This document shows positions 1 to 5,499 of a stretch of 5,499 nucleotides of DNA, one piece after another (positions within the stretch are counted from its first letter, which is position 1; each line of letters begins with the position of its first letter). A program made the position numbers and the translations under genes. Source of the stretch: an uncultured Propionivibrio sp. (lineage in GTDB: Bacteria; Pseudomonadota; Gammaproteobacteria; Burkholderiales; Rhodocyclaceae). The notes below the pieces were generated by a model. The model did no database searches, was not told the origin of the DNA, and saw only the letters and a list, made by a program, of their open reading frames with translations. Location: assembly GCA_937923255.1 (NCBI GenBank), contig CALAIL010000011.1, forward strand, positions 1 to 5,499. The letters are read 5' to 3'.

Positions 1-36
1 ACAAGGGGTTTTCTGCGCCTCGGGGTCGCCTTTCTT

Positions 37-72
37 TGCTGACTTTCTTTGGCGAAGCAAAGAAAGTCAGCA
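37..72. repeat. Perfect 15-bp inverted repeat (hairpin) with 6-nt loop
   Basis: Bases 37-51 and 58-72 are exact reverse complements around the loop at 52-57. The left arm reads TGCTGACTTTCTTTG. The pyrimidine run TTTCTTTG also occurs just outside the stem at 31-38, so the arm is partly a direct repeat as well. As known background, sequences of this kind (CTTTCTTTG, short loop, CAAAGAAAG) recur between genes in many proteobacterial genomes as REP-like elements. No open frame of interest covers it. Whether it ends transcription, folds in RNA, or is simply a dispersed repeat cannot be told from one copy. Confidence 0.85.
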
Positions 73-151
73 GGGTGCGCTGCCGCTCAGCGCAACGGCA
101 TCAAGAAAAGTCTTGTGGGGGGAAGTCAGTGCGCAGGCCTTGGCAATTCCT

Positions 152-359
152 ATATTTAAAGTGTCTCAGGGCACCTGCCCGCTAGCCCGTGTATTTAGGG
201 CATCTCCGAGGGGTATGCTCTGGAACCCGCGTAAACAGGGCGTCTCCAGATACCCTGCCCTGAAACCCTTTATCCATGCGGGTTTCAGGGATGGCTGCCC
301 GGAAATCTCTATCCACGCGGAATTCCGGGCGCCTACCCGGAATTCTTTTATCCACGCGG
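152..359. repeat. Degenerate tandem array of ~39-bp self-complementary units
   Basis: The clearest marker is the 11-mer TATCCACGCGG, which starts at 271 (with one change, TATCCATGCGG), 310 and 349, exactly 39 bp apart. To the left, AGGGCATCTCC (197) and AGGGCGTCTCC (237) are 40 bp apart, so about five degenerate units can be traced. Neighbouring units also form hairpins. 258-268 pairs with 280-290 (11 bp, CCCTGAAACCC), 298-304 with 323-329 (7 bp), and 320-329 with 336-345 (10 bp, GAATTCCGGG). The last two use overlapping arms and so are alternatives. The array ends one base before the transporter stop codon. The same unit type reappears at 2549-2816. The function is unknown; a REP-like or miniature mobile repeat is the simplest reading. 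Confidence 0.75.
320..345 (-). terminator. Possible terminator hairpin after the transporter
   Basis: This is a perfect 10-bp stem (GAATTCCGGG at 320-329 against CCCGGAATTC at 336-345) with a 6-nt loop. It begins 15 bases past the stop codon of the minus-strand transporter. The position suits a 3' end, and the further hairpins at 298-329 and 258-290 lie beyond it. On the minus strand no run of T follows the stem, so it is not a classic intrinsic terminator. It may only stabilise the 3' end, or have no role beyond being part of the repeat array. Confidence 0.3.
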
Positions 360-360
360 C

Positions 361-1875
361 TTACTGCACCAGTGTGCGCATCTTGCGCCGCCATTCGCGC
401 TGCTGACGCTGCTCGTCCTTCCAGTCGCGCCGGACGGCGCGCAGCAATGCCAGCGCCATGAGCGAGAGCACCAAGGCAAAGGGCAGCGCAAAAACGATCA
501 CCGCCGTCTGCACCGCTTTCAACCCCCCCGCCATCATCAGCGCCAGAGCAATCCCGGAAACCAGAATCCCCCAGAGAATCTTGCTGCGATTGGGCGGGGC
601 GGGATTCCCGTTCTGGCTCATGGTCGCCAGCACCAAGGTCGCCGAATCGCCAGAGGTCACGAAAAAAATCACGACCAGCAACGTGGCAACCACCGAAGTC
701 ACGGCGCTCAGCGGCAGCCGGTTAAGCACCTCGAACAAAGCCAGCGAGGAATCTTTGGTCGCCACATACGTCAGCTGCGCGCCCTGGAAAATCTGCATAT
801 TCAGCGCCGTGCCGCCGAATACCGAAAACCAGATGAACCCTACCAGCGTCGGCACAATCACGACGCCGAACAGAAATTCGCGGATGGTGCGCCCTTTAGA
901 AATGCGCGCGATGAACAGGCCGACAAACGGCGACCATGAAATCCACCATGCCCAGTAAAAAATCGTCCAGCCGCCGATCCAGTCCGAGTCGCGAAAAGGC
1001 GTCAGGCGCAAACTCATGCGCACGACTTCCGAAAGATAGCTACCCAGCGTGTTGGAGAACGTATCGAGAATCGCCACTGTCGGCCCCAGAAAAAATACCG
1101 CCATCGCCAATAATATGGCGGCCAGCAGATTGGCCTGTGACAGCCATTTGATGCCGCGCTCCACGCCGCTGACGGCCGAGGCCATGAAGAGCAGCGTCAC
1201 CACCAGAATGATGCCGGCCTGCCAGGCATTCCCCATCGGCAGACCGAAAACGCTGTGCAGACCGCTATTGATCTGCGCCGCACCGATGCCGAGCGAGGCA
1301 GCGACGCCAAAAGCCGTCGCCACGACGGCCATCACATTGAATACGGGAGAAAGCCGGCGCACCCAAGGCCACGGCAGGGTTTCAGTCGCCGAACTAATCA
1401 GCGCGACGCTCCCGCGGCGGAAATGAAAATAGGCAATCGACAGCGCGACGATGCCGTAGATTGCCCACGGATGCAGCCCCCAATGGAAAAAGGCATAACG
1501 CATAGCCGTATTGGCGGCTTCCGGCGTATGCGGCGCGACGCCGGGCGGCGGCACGGTGAAATGGGAAAGCGGCTCGGCGACGCCCCAATACACCAGACCG
1601 ATGCCCATGCCGGCGGCGAAAAGCATGGCAAACCAGGACGACAGCGAAAACTCCGGCTCGTCGTCATCCGTACCCAGCTTGAGATCGCCATACCGGCTCA
1701 CGGCCAGCATCAAGGCCAAGACCACCAGCCCCAGCACCACCCACAGATAAAACCAGCCGAAATTGCGCGTCGCCACTGCCAGCATCGTGTTGAAGCAACT
1801 CCCCAGCGTCGCGGGAGAAACCAATCCCCACAAAACGACCAAGGCAATCAGCCCGGCTGAAATCCGCGTTTGCAT
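361..1875 (-). CDS. BCCT-family betaine/choline/carnitine transporter
   Basis: This encodes a 504-residue secondary transporter for quaternary amines such as glycine betaine or choline, expected to sit in the inner membrane with 12 helices and to serve osmoprotection. Family marks are clear. The substrate/ion helix has GMGIGLVYWGVAEPL (residues 89-103). A tryptophan-containing helix begins HWGLHPW (131-137). The aromatic box WTIFYWAWWISWSPF lies at 303-317. FFVTSGDS (404-411) carries the Thr-Ser pair that corresponds to sodium ligands in BetP. Together these favour sodium coupling, but the substrate cannot be read off. The short charged C-terminal tail, starting DWKDEQRQQREW (484-495), resembles OpuD/BetP-length members and lacks the long tail of E. 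coli BetT. The start at 1875 is chosen because AAGGAG lies 7 nt upstream and because the protein then opens directly on the first hydrophobic helix. The frame stays open to 2175, but that extension is Cys/Arg-rich and unlike the family. The gene is alone on its strand and appears intact. Confidence 0.95.
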   Translation of the reverse strand: MQTRISAGLIALVVLWGLVSPATLGSCFNTMLAVATRNFGWFYLWVVLGLVVLALMLAVSRYGDLKLGTDDDEPEFSLSSWFAMLFAAGMGIGLVYWGVAEPLSHFTVPPPGVAPHTPEAANTAMRYAFFHWGLHPWAIYGIVALSIAYFHFRRGSVALISSATETLPWPWVRRLSPVFNVMAVVATAFGVAASLGIGAAQINSGLHSVFGLPMGNAWQAGIILVVTLLFMASAVSGVERGIKWLSQANLLAAILLAMAVFFLGPTVAILDTFSNTLGSYLSEVVRMSLRLTPFRDSDWIGGWTIFYWAWWISWSPFVGLFIARISKGRTIREFLFGVVIVPTLVGFIWFSVFGGTALNMQIFQGAQLTYVATKDSSLALFEVLNRLPLSAVTSVVATLLVVIFFVTSGDSATLVLATMSQNGNPAPPNRSKILWGILVSGIALALMMAGGLKAVQTAVIVFALPFALVLSLMALALLRAVRRDWKDEQRQQREWRRKMRTLVQ

Positions 1876-2548
1876 GGGAAAACTCCTTTCTTTATCGTTA
1901 TTACGCCATTCCGGCATCTGCCGCAGCGCACGCCCAAAAGGACAAAAAACGGCGCGCGCAACACAGCCCAAAAATACTGACGGACAAGCACAGGCCTCCG
2001 CCCCGCTGTGCCCGCCGCGGTTGGCACACACGAACCGCCTTACCACCGCATACCTGCCGGCATGCCAAAAACACACGACACCGGCCGGACAAGCGGTGAA
2101 AAATCGGGCCGGCATAAAAACAAACCGAGCCGGCCAAAATGCGTACAAGCAACGTGCCGCGCCAGAAAGACGCACACCGGAAAGCGCCTTAATAAGACAC
2201 TAAGACACACCGGCTGCGCCTTGGGCCGGCTCCACCTTGGCACATCTGGGCAGCACATGCCTTCCGCGATTTTTAAAGCGCCCGAACAGCGCAATTCCGT
2301 ATCGCGCTTGCCGACGGCACAAACTGATTTCGCAACATGCCTGTACGGAAAATCCGGCTTATTAGTCTAACATAATTACAACTCATTGATTATTATAGAA
2401 ATTATTTTTAGGAATCACGCTCCGCGGTTCCTCCACAGCTTCTTGGAAAGACAGAACACCGCCGATCAGCCGCCACCCGCTTCGACCAGCCTTTTCTACT
2501 GCACCGCCTAATCCAACGCCCGGCCGACACCCTGGCAGCGCCTCCCCT
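1876..2548. other. Gene-free region upstream of the transporter
   Basis: Several frames stay open here on both strands, but their translations are rich in Arg, Cys, Pro and His and have no domain character, as expected of GC-rich non-coding DNA. The motif GCCGG recurs many times (for example around 2048-2055, 2084-2092, 2108-2114, 2129-2137 and 2209-2233), often in short palindromes. The far end (2360-2410) turns AT-rich. It contains a minus-strand TATAAT (2397-2392) with no convincing -35 box, more than 500 bp from the transporter start. No RNA gene was recognised. The transporter promoter must lie in this region, but I could not place it. Confidence 0.6.
1883..1888 (-). promoter_or_regulatory. 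Ribosome binding site fixing the transporter start
   Basis: On the minus strand AAGGAG lies 7 nt before the ATG at 1875. It is a near-perfect Shine-Dalgarno site. It decides the start in favour of 1875 over the in-frame ATG at 2175, which would add 100 residues with no family resemblance. Confidence 0.85.
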
Positions 2549-2816
2549 GAACCCCGCGTAAAACGGGCATTTCCGGAGGGGCTGGCCGCCAGCCCAGTGT
2601 TTACACGGGTTTCCGGCCTGCTTACCCGCAAACGCCCTATGGACGCGGGCTGGCAGCCAGCTATAGACACAGACCTACGACACCCCGCCACCACACCGGC
2701 CCCGAACCCCGCGTAAAGCGGGCATTTCCAGCCTACCTATCCGCCAGCCCATTATTTACGCGGGTTTCCGGCTGGCCTGCCCGCAAACGCCCTATTGACG
2801 CGGGCTTGCGGCCAGT
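2549..2816. repeat. Two copies of a ~112-bp repeat, 155 bp apart
   Basis: Copy A is about 2549-2660 and copy B about 2704-2816. Both open with GAACCCCGCGTAAA, continue with CGGGCATTTCC, then share CCGCCAGCCCA, GGGTTTCCGGC and CCCGCAAACGCCCTAT, and end in GACGCGGGCT. The spacing of 155 bp is close to four times the ~39-41 bp unit that can also be traced inside each copy (ACGGG near 2563, 2604 and 2643). Hairpins are present. GGGCTGG (2579-2585) pairs with CCAGCCC (2589-2595). CCGCAA (2781-2786) pairs with TTGCGG (2806-2811), with GCCC/GGGC inside it. The CCCGCGTAAA and GACGCGGG elements also match the array at 152-359. A minus-strand frame at 2383-2694 is only the translation of this repeat. 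Confidence 0.8.
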
Positions 2817-3143
2817 CGATTTAGATAGCCGGGCGTTACATCCAGAATGCGCAGGCAGTAAATCGGCAGTGCTGCTACAAAAAAATGAGTAGTGCCCTTC
2901 CCAGCCTGTTAGCCGACCATATCATCGGCGCGACACTGCATCTTTCCACAATTTGCATTAAAACCCATTGACAACTGAATAAAGCAGGGCTAGCTTGCCC
3001 GCATTGTTCATTGGCTCGCGTGAGACCACTTCTTCTTGAATGGAGAAAACTGCATGAACAAAAATTCCCCACCCCTTACGGCGTCCCGCTTCAGCTAACA
3101 ATGATGCCTGACTCTCAAGGCACTTCGCCCAAGGAGATGCTGC
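2817..3143. other. Region without recognisable gene
   Basis: No frame here has domain character. Open but unassignable frames run on the minus strand at 2958-3176 and on the plus strand from the stop near 2970 to 3168 (about 65 codons, no good start). Their overlap may mean that a decayed gene lies here. TTGACA at 2968-2973 resembles a -35 box, but the hexamer 17 bp downstream (TAGCTT) is a poor -10. I cannot assign a role. Confidence 0.4.
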
Positions 3144-3338
3144 ATGGCCCCTCGCCACATCGTCGTTAATGAGCATTCCAAGCGCTCAACCGACATTCCG
3201 GGCAAAACTCAGCCCCCGTTCTCTATTTCTTCGTTGTTATATCGTGAGGCTTGGGTATTTCCTCAGCAGGAATATTACCAACCCCATTTATTACCCCCTT
3301 TTACCAAATTATTTAAAAAGTTTTATCAAACTTTTTGA
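3144..3338 (+). CDS. Doubtful small ORF, 64 residues, unknown
   Basis: The only strong argument is the ribosome binding site: AAGGAG at 3131-3136 stands 7 nt before this ATG. The protein starts MAPRHIVVNEHSKRS and has a basic N-terminal part, an aromatic and Pro-rich middle (FPQQEYYQPHLLPP, about 40-53) and a basic end (KLFKKFYQTF). It has no clear membrane helix or signal peptide and I recognise no family. Its last bases run into the AT-rich hairpin at 3315-3336. A second frame from 3169 overlaps it and looks no better. It could be a remnant of a truncated gene or chance. It lies upstream of, and codirectional with, the membrane protein and exoprotein genes. Confidence 0.2.
   Translation: MAPRHIVVNEHSKRSTDIPGKTQPPFSISSLLYREAWVFPQQEYYQPHLLPPFTKLFKKFYQTF
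3315..3336. repeat. AT-rich 9-bp inverted repeat
   Basis: AAAAAGTTT (3315-3323) and AAACTTTTT (3328-3336) are perfect reverse complements around the 4-nt loop TATC. The stem has a single G-C pair, so it is weak as an RNA terminator, though the right arm does end in five T. An operator-like or recombination-related site is possible. It sits at the left side of the AT-rich island, about 135 bp before the membrane protein gene. Confidence 0.5.
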
Positions 3339-3404
3339 GGGAATCCACCATGCGTTCTTGTGTATTTATCCAAACCTGAATTATTACAGGACAATTAAAT
3401 TAAT

Positions 3405-3433
3405 TTAAATGCTATTTTAAATATCCATATAAA
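3405..3433 (+). promoter_or_regulatory. Weak promoter candidate for the two-gene unit
   Basis: TATAAA (3428-3433) matches the -10 consensus at five of six positions. TTAAAT (3405-3410), 17 bp upstream, matches the -35 consensus at only three of six. The surroundings are strongly AT-rich, so chance matches are likely. It would give a leader of about 30 nt before the ATG at 3472. No regulator site was recognised. Confidence 0.25.
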
Positions 3434-3471
3434 AGCCCGTCTGCTAATAATACTAAGATGCCACATATCCC

Positions 3472-4113
3472 ATGAATATTGAAGAAGACAATATAAAAGC
3501 GATTATTGACGCATCAAACAAGCGTACTGATCGGGACATGATAATTACGTCAATAGGGATGTTTATTTATGGTCTTTTACTCCCCCAAGACTGGGAAACC
3601 AAATTTAGTTATTTAGCAGGGCCGATTATCCTGATGAGAAAATATACTCCGGTAATTGAAAATCTGGCTCAAGCATCAACCATTCCGGAACTTATTCGCG
3701 GCTTTCTCGGCATGAGTGTTATTGTCTCAATAATACTTAGCATATTCATGATTATACATGGCGCTCCTGCGGAGAGAATTCAAAATACTTTTTATAAAAA
3801 GAACTGGAGGGAAAGAATAGAAATTTTTTTTATGGGATACCTGGTATTTCCTTTTGTTTCTTTTATGGTGTTATGGCTTTTTTATGAATTTTCATTCGAC
3901 TTAGCCGCCAATTATTCACCATATGACCGAATCTGCGGCATTACTGAGCGGAGCTGTAATATGACGAAGGCTTTGCTTACAAGTCGCTATTGGCTGGCTT
4001 TTTGTGGCGCTATTTTAACTAGTGGAATAGGATTTTCTATATCTGCTTTATTTTTATTTTATTTTGGTCCATTGATTCTTTTTATTAAGTGGAGTTTAAA
4101 ATGGAAAAGATAA
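3472..4113 (+). CDS. Multi-pass membrane protein, possible immunity or accessory protein
   Basis: This encodes 213 residues of no family I recognise. Hydrophobic segments lie near residues 23-38, 78-97, 118-138 and 172-207. The last is long enough for one extended or two short helices. The loop between segments 2 and 3 is very basic (ERIQNTFYKKNWRER, 101-115), and the C-terminus is KWSLKWKR. By the positive-inside rule both would be cytoplasmic, giving a four-helix protein with both ends inside. Cys155 and Cys162 then fall in a periplasmic loop. The gene is AT-rich (15 G/C in the 60 bases 3781-3840). Its end overlaps the next gene by 13 bp, so the two are probably translated together. No good Shine-Dalgarno site precedes 3472; ATG at 3538 is an alternative start. 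An immunity or export-accessory role for the downstream exoprotein is inferred from position and topology only. Confidence 0.85.
   Translation: MNIEEDNIKAIIDASNKRTDRDMIITSIGMFIYGLLLPQDWETKFSYLAGPIILMRKYTPVIENLAQASTIPELIRGFLGMSVIVSIILSIFMIIHGAPAERIQNTFYKKNWRERIEIFFMGYLVFPFVSFMVLWLFYEFSFDLAANYSPYDRICGITERSCNMTKALLTSRYWLAFCGAILTSGIGFSISALFLFYFGPLILFIKWSLKWKR
4091..4094 (+). promoter_or_regulatory. Ribosome binding site fixing the exoprotein start
   Basis: GGAG lies 6 nt before the ATG at 4101 and inside the coding end of the membrane protein gene. It favours 4101 over the in-frame ATG at 4116, which has only the overlapping stop region in front of it. Its location supports translational coupling. 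Confidence 0.65.
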
Positions 4114-5499
4114 CTATGCATGATTTTATAAATACTATTTATATACAATCCAGTATGTTGACAAGTGCATTAAATGCTGCGGCAGAAGCATATGCTAAAA
4201 GAATCACTTCCGAAGCAAATGGTGCCATTAAGAACCTTAACCAGTGTGCTGAAATTTTTATAGAGACTCATGCGGAGGCTTATTCCAAACTTGCAACAAA
4301 AGCTCGCTTATGGGCAGAGGCGGTAGCAGCCAAAGAAGGCAATTCGGGCATTAAAAAGATTATGGAGAAATATGCCGATAAATATGCCGCTCAAGCCGAT
4401 GAGTTATTAAAGCCATATCATTCTGCCAAAGCAAAGGTGGCTATGCTGGCAATGGATGTCGAACGCGGAATACAGGAAGCAGACAAAATTTTCTGCGGAA
4501 AACTTGGAAAATTGGGTCCTGTTTTTGATTTGCATCAAATGCTTACCGGCGTTTTTGAATGGGGGCGAACGGGAAATAGCGACAAATTTGGCCGGGCATG
4601 TACAGGCATTGTTTTGTCGACCGGTCTGGGGATCATAGGTGCAGGAATAGCTGGGTGGGCAGGCGCTGGGATAATGACAGCCGCAATGGTCGCGGGTGCG
4701 TTTTCTATCCTTGGCTCAGTGCTAGGTGATGCAACCTATGACAAACTTAAGGAAATCTATGACAGCGATTTTTGGGATGCTTTTTACGATAATCATCCGT
4801 GGGCCAGAGACCTTGCCAAAGCGATCAACGACTTCTTCCGCAACTCCCGCACCGCAGTCTACGACCCGCTTGTACTGGATTTAGACGGAGACGGGATTGA
4901 GACGGTCGGCATAGACGGCAAGAAACCGATCCTCTTTGACCACGATGGCGACGGCATCAAGACCGCCACAGGCTGGATCAAACCCGACGACGGCATCCTC
5001 GTTCGTGATTTAAACGGCAACGGCATCATCGACTCCGGGCGCGAACTTTTTGGCGAAGCCACCCCGCTGACCGACGGCGGCACCGCCACTGACGGCTTTG
5101 ACGCCCTCGCCCAGGAAGACACCAACCATGACGGCCTCGTCAACGCCCAGGACAAAAACTGGCAGCAACTGCGCATCTGGCGCGACCTCAACCAGGACGG
5201 CATCAGCCAGGCGAACGAACTCACCCGCCTGGAAGAGCACGGCATCGCCGCCCTCAAGACCGGCAAGACCGCCAACAACCAAACCCTGCCGGACGGCAAC
5301 CAAATCGCCGACCTCGGCCACTACATCAAAACCGACGGCAGCGCCGGCCAGATGGGTGAAGTCACCGGCACCCTGAGCGACCTCAACCTCGCTCACAACG
5401 CTTTCTACCGCGAATTCCCCGACAGCATTCCACTGACCGAAGCGGCCCAACGCATCGCCAACCTCAAAGGCGCCGGCATGGTGCGCGACCTCAGAGAAG
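4101..5499 (+). CDS. FrpC-like self-processing calcium-binding exoprotein (3' end beyond window)
   Basis: The frame is open from 4101 to the window edge (466 codons). Residues 1-150 are mostly helical and rich in Ala, Lys and Glu (for example YADKYAAQADELLKPY, 91-106). Residues 167-210 are a Gly-rich hydrophobic stretch (GIVLSTGLGIIGAGIAGW and on), like a pore-forming or membrane-inserting hairpin. From residue 254 (YDPLVLDLDGDGIET) the sequence follows the self-processing module of Neisseria FrpC/FrpA. Calcium loops of the DxDxDG type start at D260, D280, D303, D340 and D362; the last (DLNQDGISQANE) is a textbook EF-hand loop. FrpC-like proteins are secreted by type I systems and carry RTX repeats further on; none are in the window. 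There is no N-terminal signal peptide, which fits that route. Base composition changes sharply near 4798 (about residue 232), so the gene is a mosaic. The N-terminal function is not known. Confidence 0.9.
   Translation, partial: MEKITMHDFINTIYIQSSMLTSALNAAAEAYAKRITSEANGAIKNLNQCAEIFIETHAEAYSKLATKARLWAEAVAAKEGNSGIKKIMEKYADKYAAQADELLKPYHSAKAKVAMLAMDVERGIQEADKIFCGKLGKLGPVFDLHQMLTGVFEWGRTGNSDKFGRACTGIVLSTGLGIIGAGIAGWAGAGIMTAAMVAGAFSILGSVLGDATYDKLKEIYDSDFWDAFYDNHPWARDLAKAINDFFRNSRTAVYDPLVLDLDGDGIETVGIDGKKPILFDHDGDGIKTATGWIKPDDGILVRDLNGNGIIDSGRELFGEATPLTDGGTATDGFDALAQEDTNHDGLVNAQDKNWQQLRIWRDLNQDGISQANELTRLEEHGIAALKTGKTANNQTLPDGNQIADLGHYIKTDGSAGQMGEVTGTLSDLNLAHNAFYREFPDSIPLTEAAQRIANLKGAGMVRDLRE
4863..5396 (+). 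other. Self-processing module, predicted Asp-Pro cleavage at D255-P256
   Basis: In FrpC, calcium triggers breakage of one Asp-Pro bond just before a module of roughly 177 residues that begins Pro-Leu and continues with a DLDGDG loop. Here Asp255-Pro256 (bases 4863-4868) stand in exactly that context, with Tyr254 before and Leu257 after. Taking the FrpC length, the module would run to about residue 432. Cleavage would free a 255-residue N-terminal fragment ending in Asp. In the family this Asp can also form an isopeptide link to a lysine. The right boundary is approximate. Confidence 0.7.

Noticed and set aside
505..516. A neisserial DNA uptake sequence (GCCGTCTGAA)
   Set aside because: Only GCCGTCTGCA is present, once and inside the transporter gene; the final bases differ, so it is not evidence for a Neisseria host.
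458..1860. Plus-strand open frames opposite the transporter (458-958, 1049-1426, 1255-1860)
   Set aside because: They are antisense shadows of a well-conserved GC-rich membrane protein gene, with no domain character.
1876..2175. A 100-residue N-terminal extension of the BCCT transporter, since the minus-strand frame stays open to 2175
   Set aside because: The extension is Cys/Arg/Ala-rich with no family resemblance, and AAGGAG sits 7 nt before the ATG at 1875.
2392..2397. A minus-strand TATAAT as promoter of the transporter
   Set aside because: No acceptable -35 box lies 16-18 bp upstream, and it is over 500 bp from the start codon.
2383..2694. A minus-strand 103-codon ORF
   Set aside because: Most of it is a translation of the 2549-2816 repeat copies (motifs such as FTRGSG), so it is not a gene.
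2549..2816. A CRISPR array
   Set aside because: Only two long copies occur and the units are degenerate and contiguous, without uniform repeats separated by unique spacers.
4456..4638. A 60-codon plus-strand ORF
   Set aside because: It lies inside the exoprotein gene in another frame and has no independent support.
4859..5450. Open frames opposite or out of frame with the exoprotein module (4859-5299 minus, 5010-5450 minus, 5098-5376 plus)
   Set aside because: They overlap the clearly coding FrpC-like frame, and their Val/Gly- or Thr/Pro-rich translations are typical shadows of GC-rich coding DNA.

Overview
The window looks like a piece of a bacterial chromosome from a moderately GC-rich proteobacterium. 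The transporter gene and the far right end are GC-rich, and one AT-rich island sits between them. The FrpC-type exoprotein at the right end is best known from Neisseria and related host-associated Neisseriaceae, and similar proteins occur in oral Gammaproteobacteria such as Cardiobacterium. I found no intact neisserial DNA uptake sequence, so the host genus stays open.

Layout: (1) 1-360 has no gene. It holds a perfect 15-bp hairpin (37-72) and a degenerate tandem array of self-complementary units of about 39 bp (about 152-359). (2) 361-1875, minus strand, is a complete BCCT-family secondary transporter for betaine, choline or a similar quaternary amine. (3) 1876-2548 is a long gene-free stretch upstream of the transporter. 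(4) 2549-2816 holds two 112-113 bp copies of a repeat, 155 bp apart, built from the same kind of roughly 40-bp unit as the array at the left end. The transporter is therefore bracketed by the same repeat family. (5) 2817-3471 has no recognisable gene. It contains one short ORF with a good ribosome binding site (3144-3338, doubtful), an AT-rich hairpin and a weak promoter candidate. (6) 3472-4113, plus strand, is a 213-residue multi-pass membrane protein of unknown family. (7) 4101 to the window end, plus strand, is a large exoprotein gene that continues beyond the window.

The right half is the most interesting part. The membrane protein and exoprotein genes overlap by 13 bp and look co-translated. 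The exoprotein is a mosaic. Its first ~232 residues are mostly AT-rich and novel to me: a helical Ala/Lys/Glu-rich region followed by a Gly-rich hydrophobic stretch like a pore-forming hairpin. From about base 4798 the composition jumps to about 60% GC and the protein becomes a recognisable FrpC-type self-processing module with EF-hand-like calcium loops. The Tyr-Asp-Pro-Leu at its boundary (D255-P256) matches the site where FrpC cleaves itself when calcium is present. My working model is an exchangeable N-terminal effector, possibly a colicin-like pore former, fused to a conserved calcium-triggered release module, with the overlapping membrane protein as immunity or accessory factor. The module assignment is well supported; the effector and immunity roles are inference.
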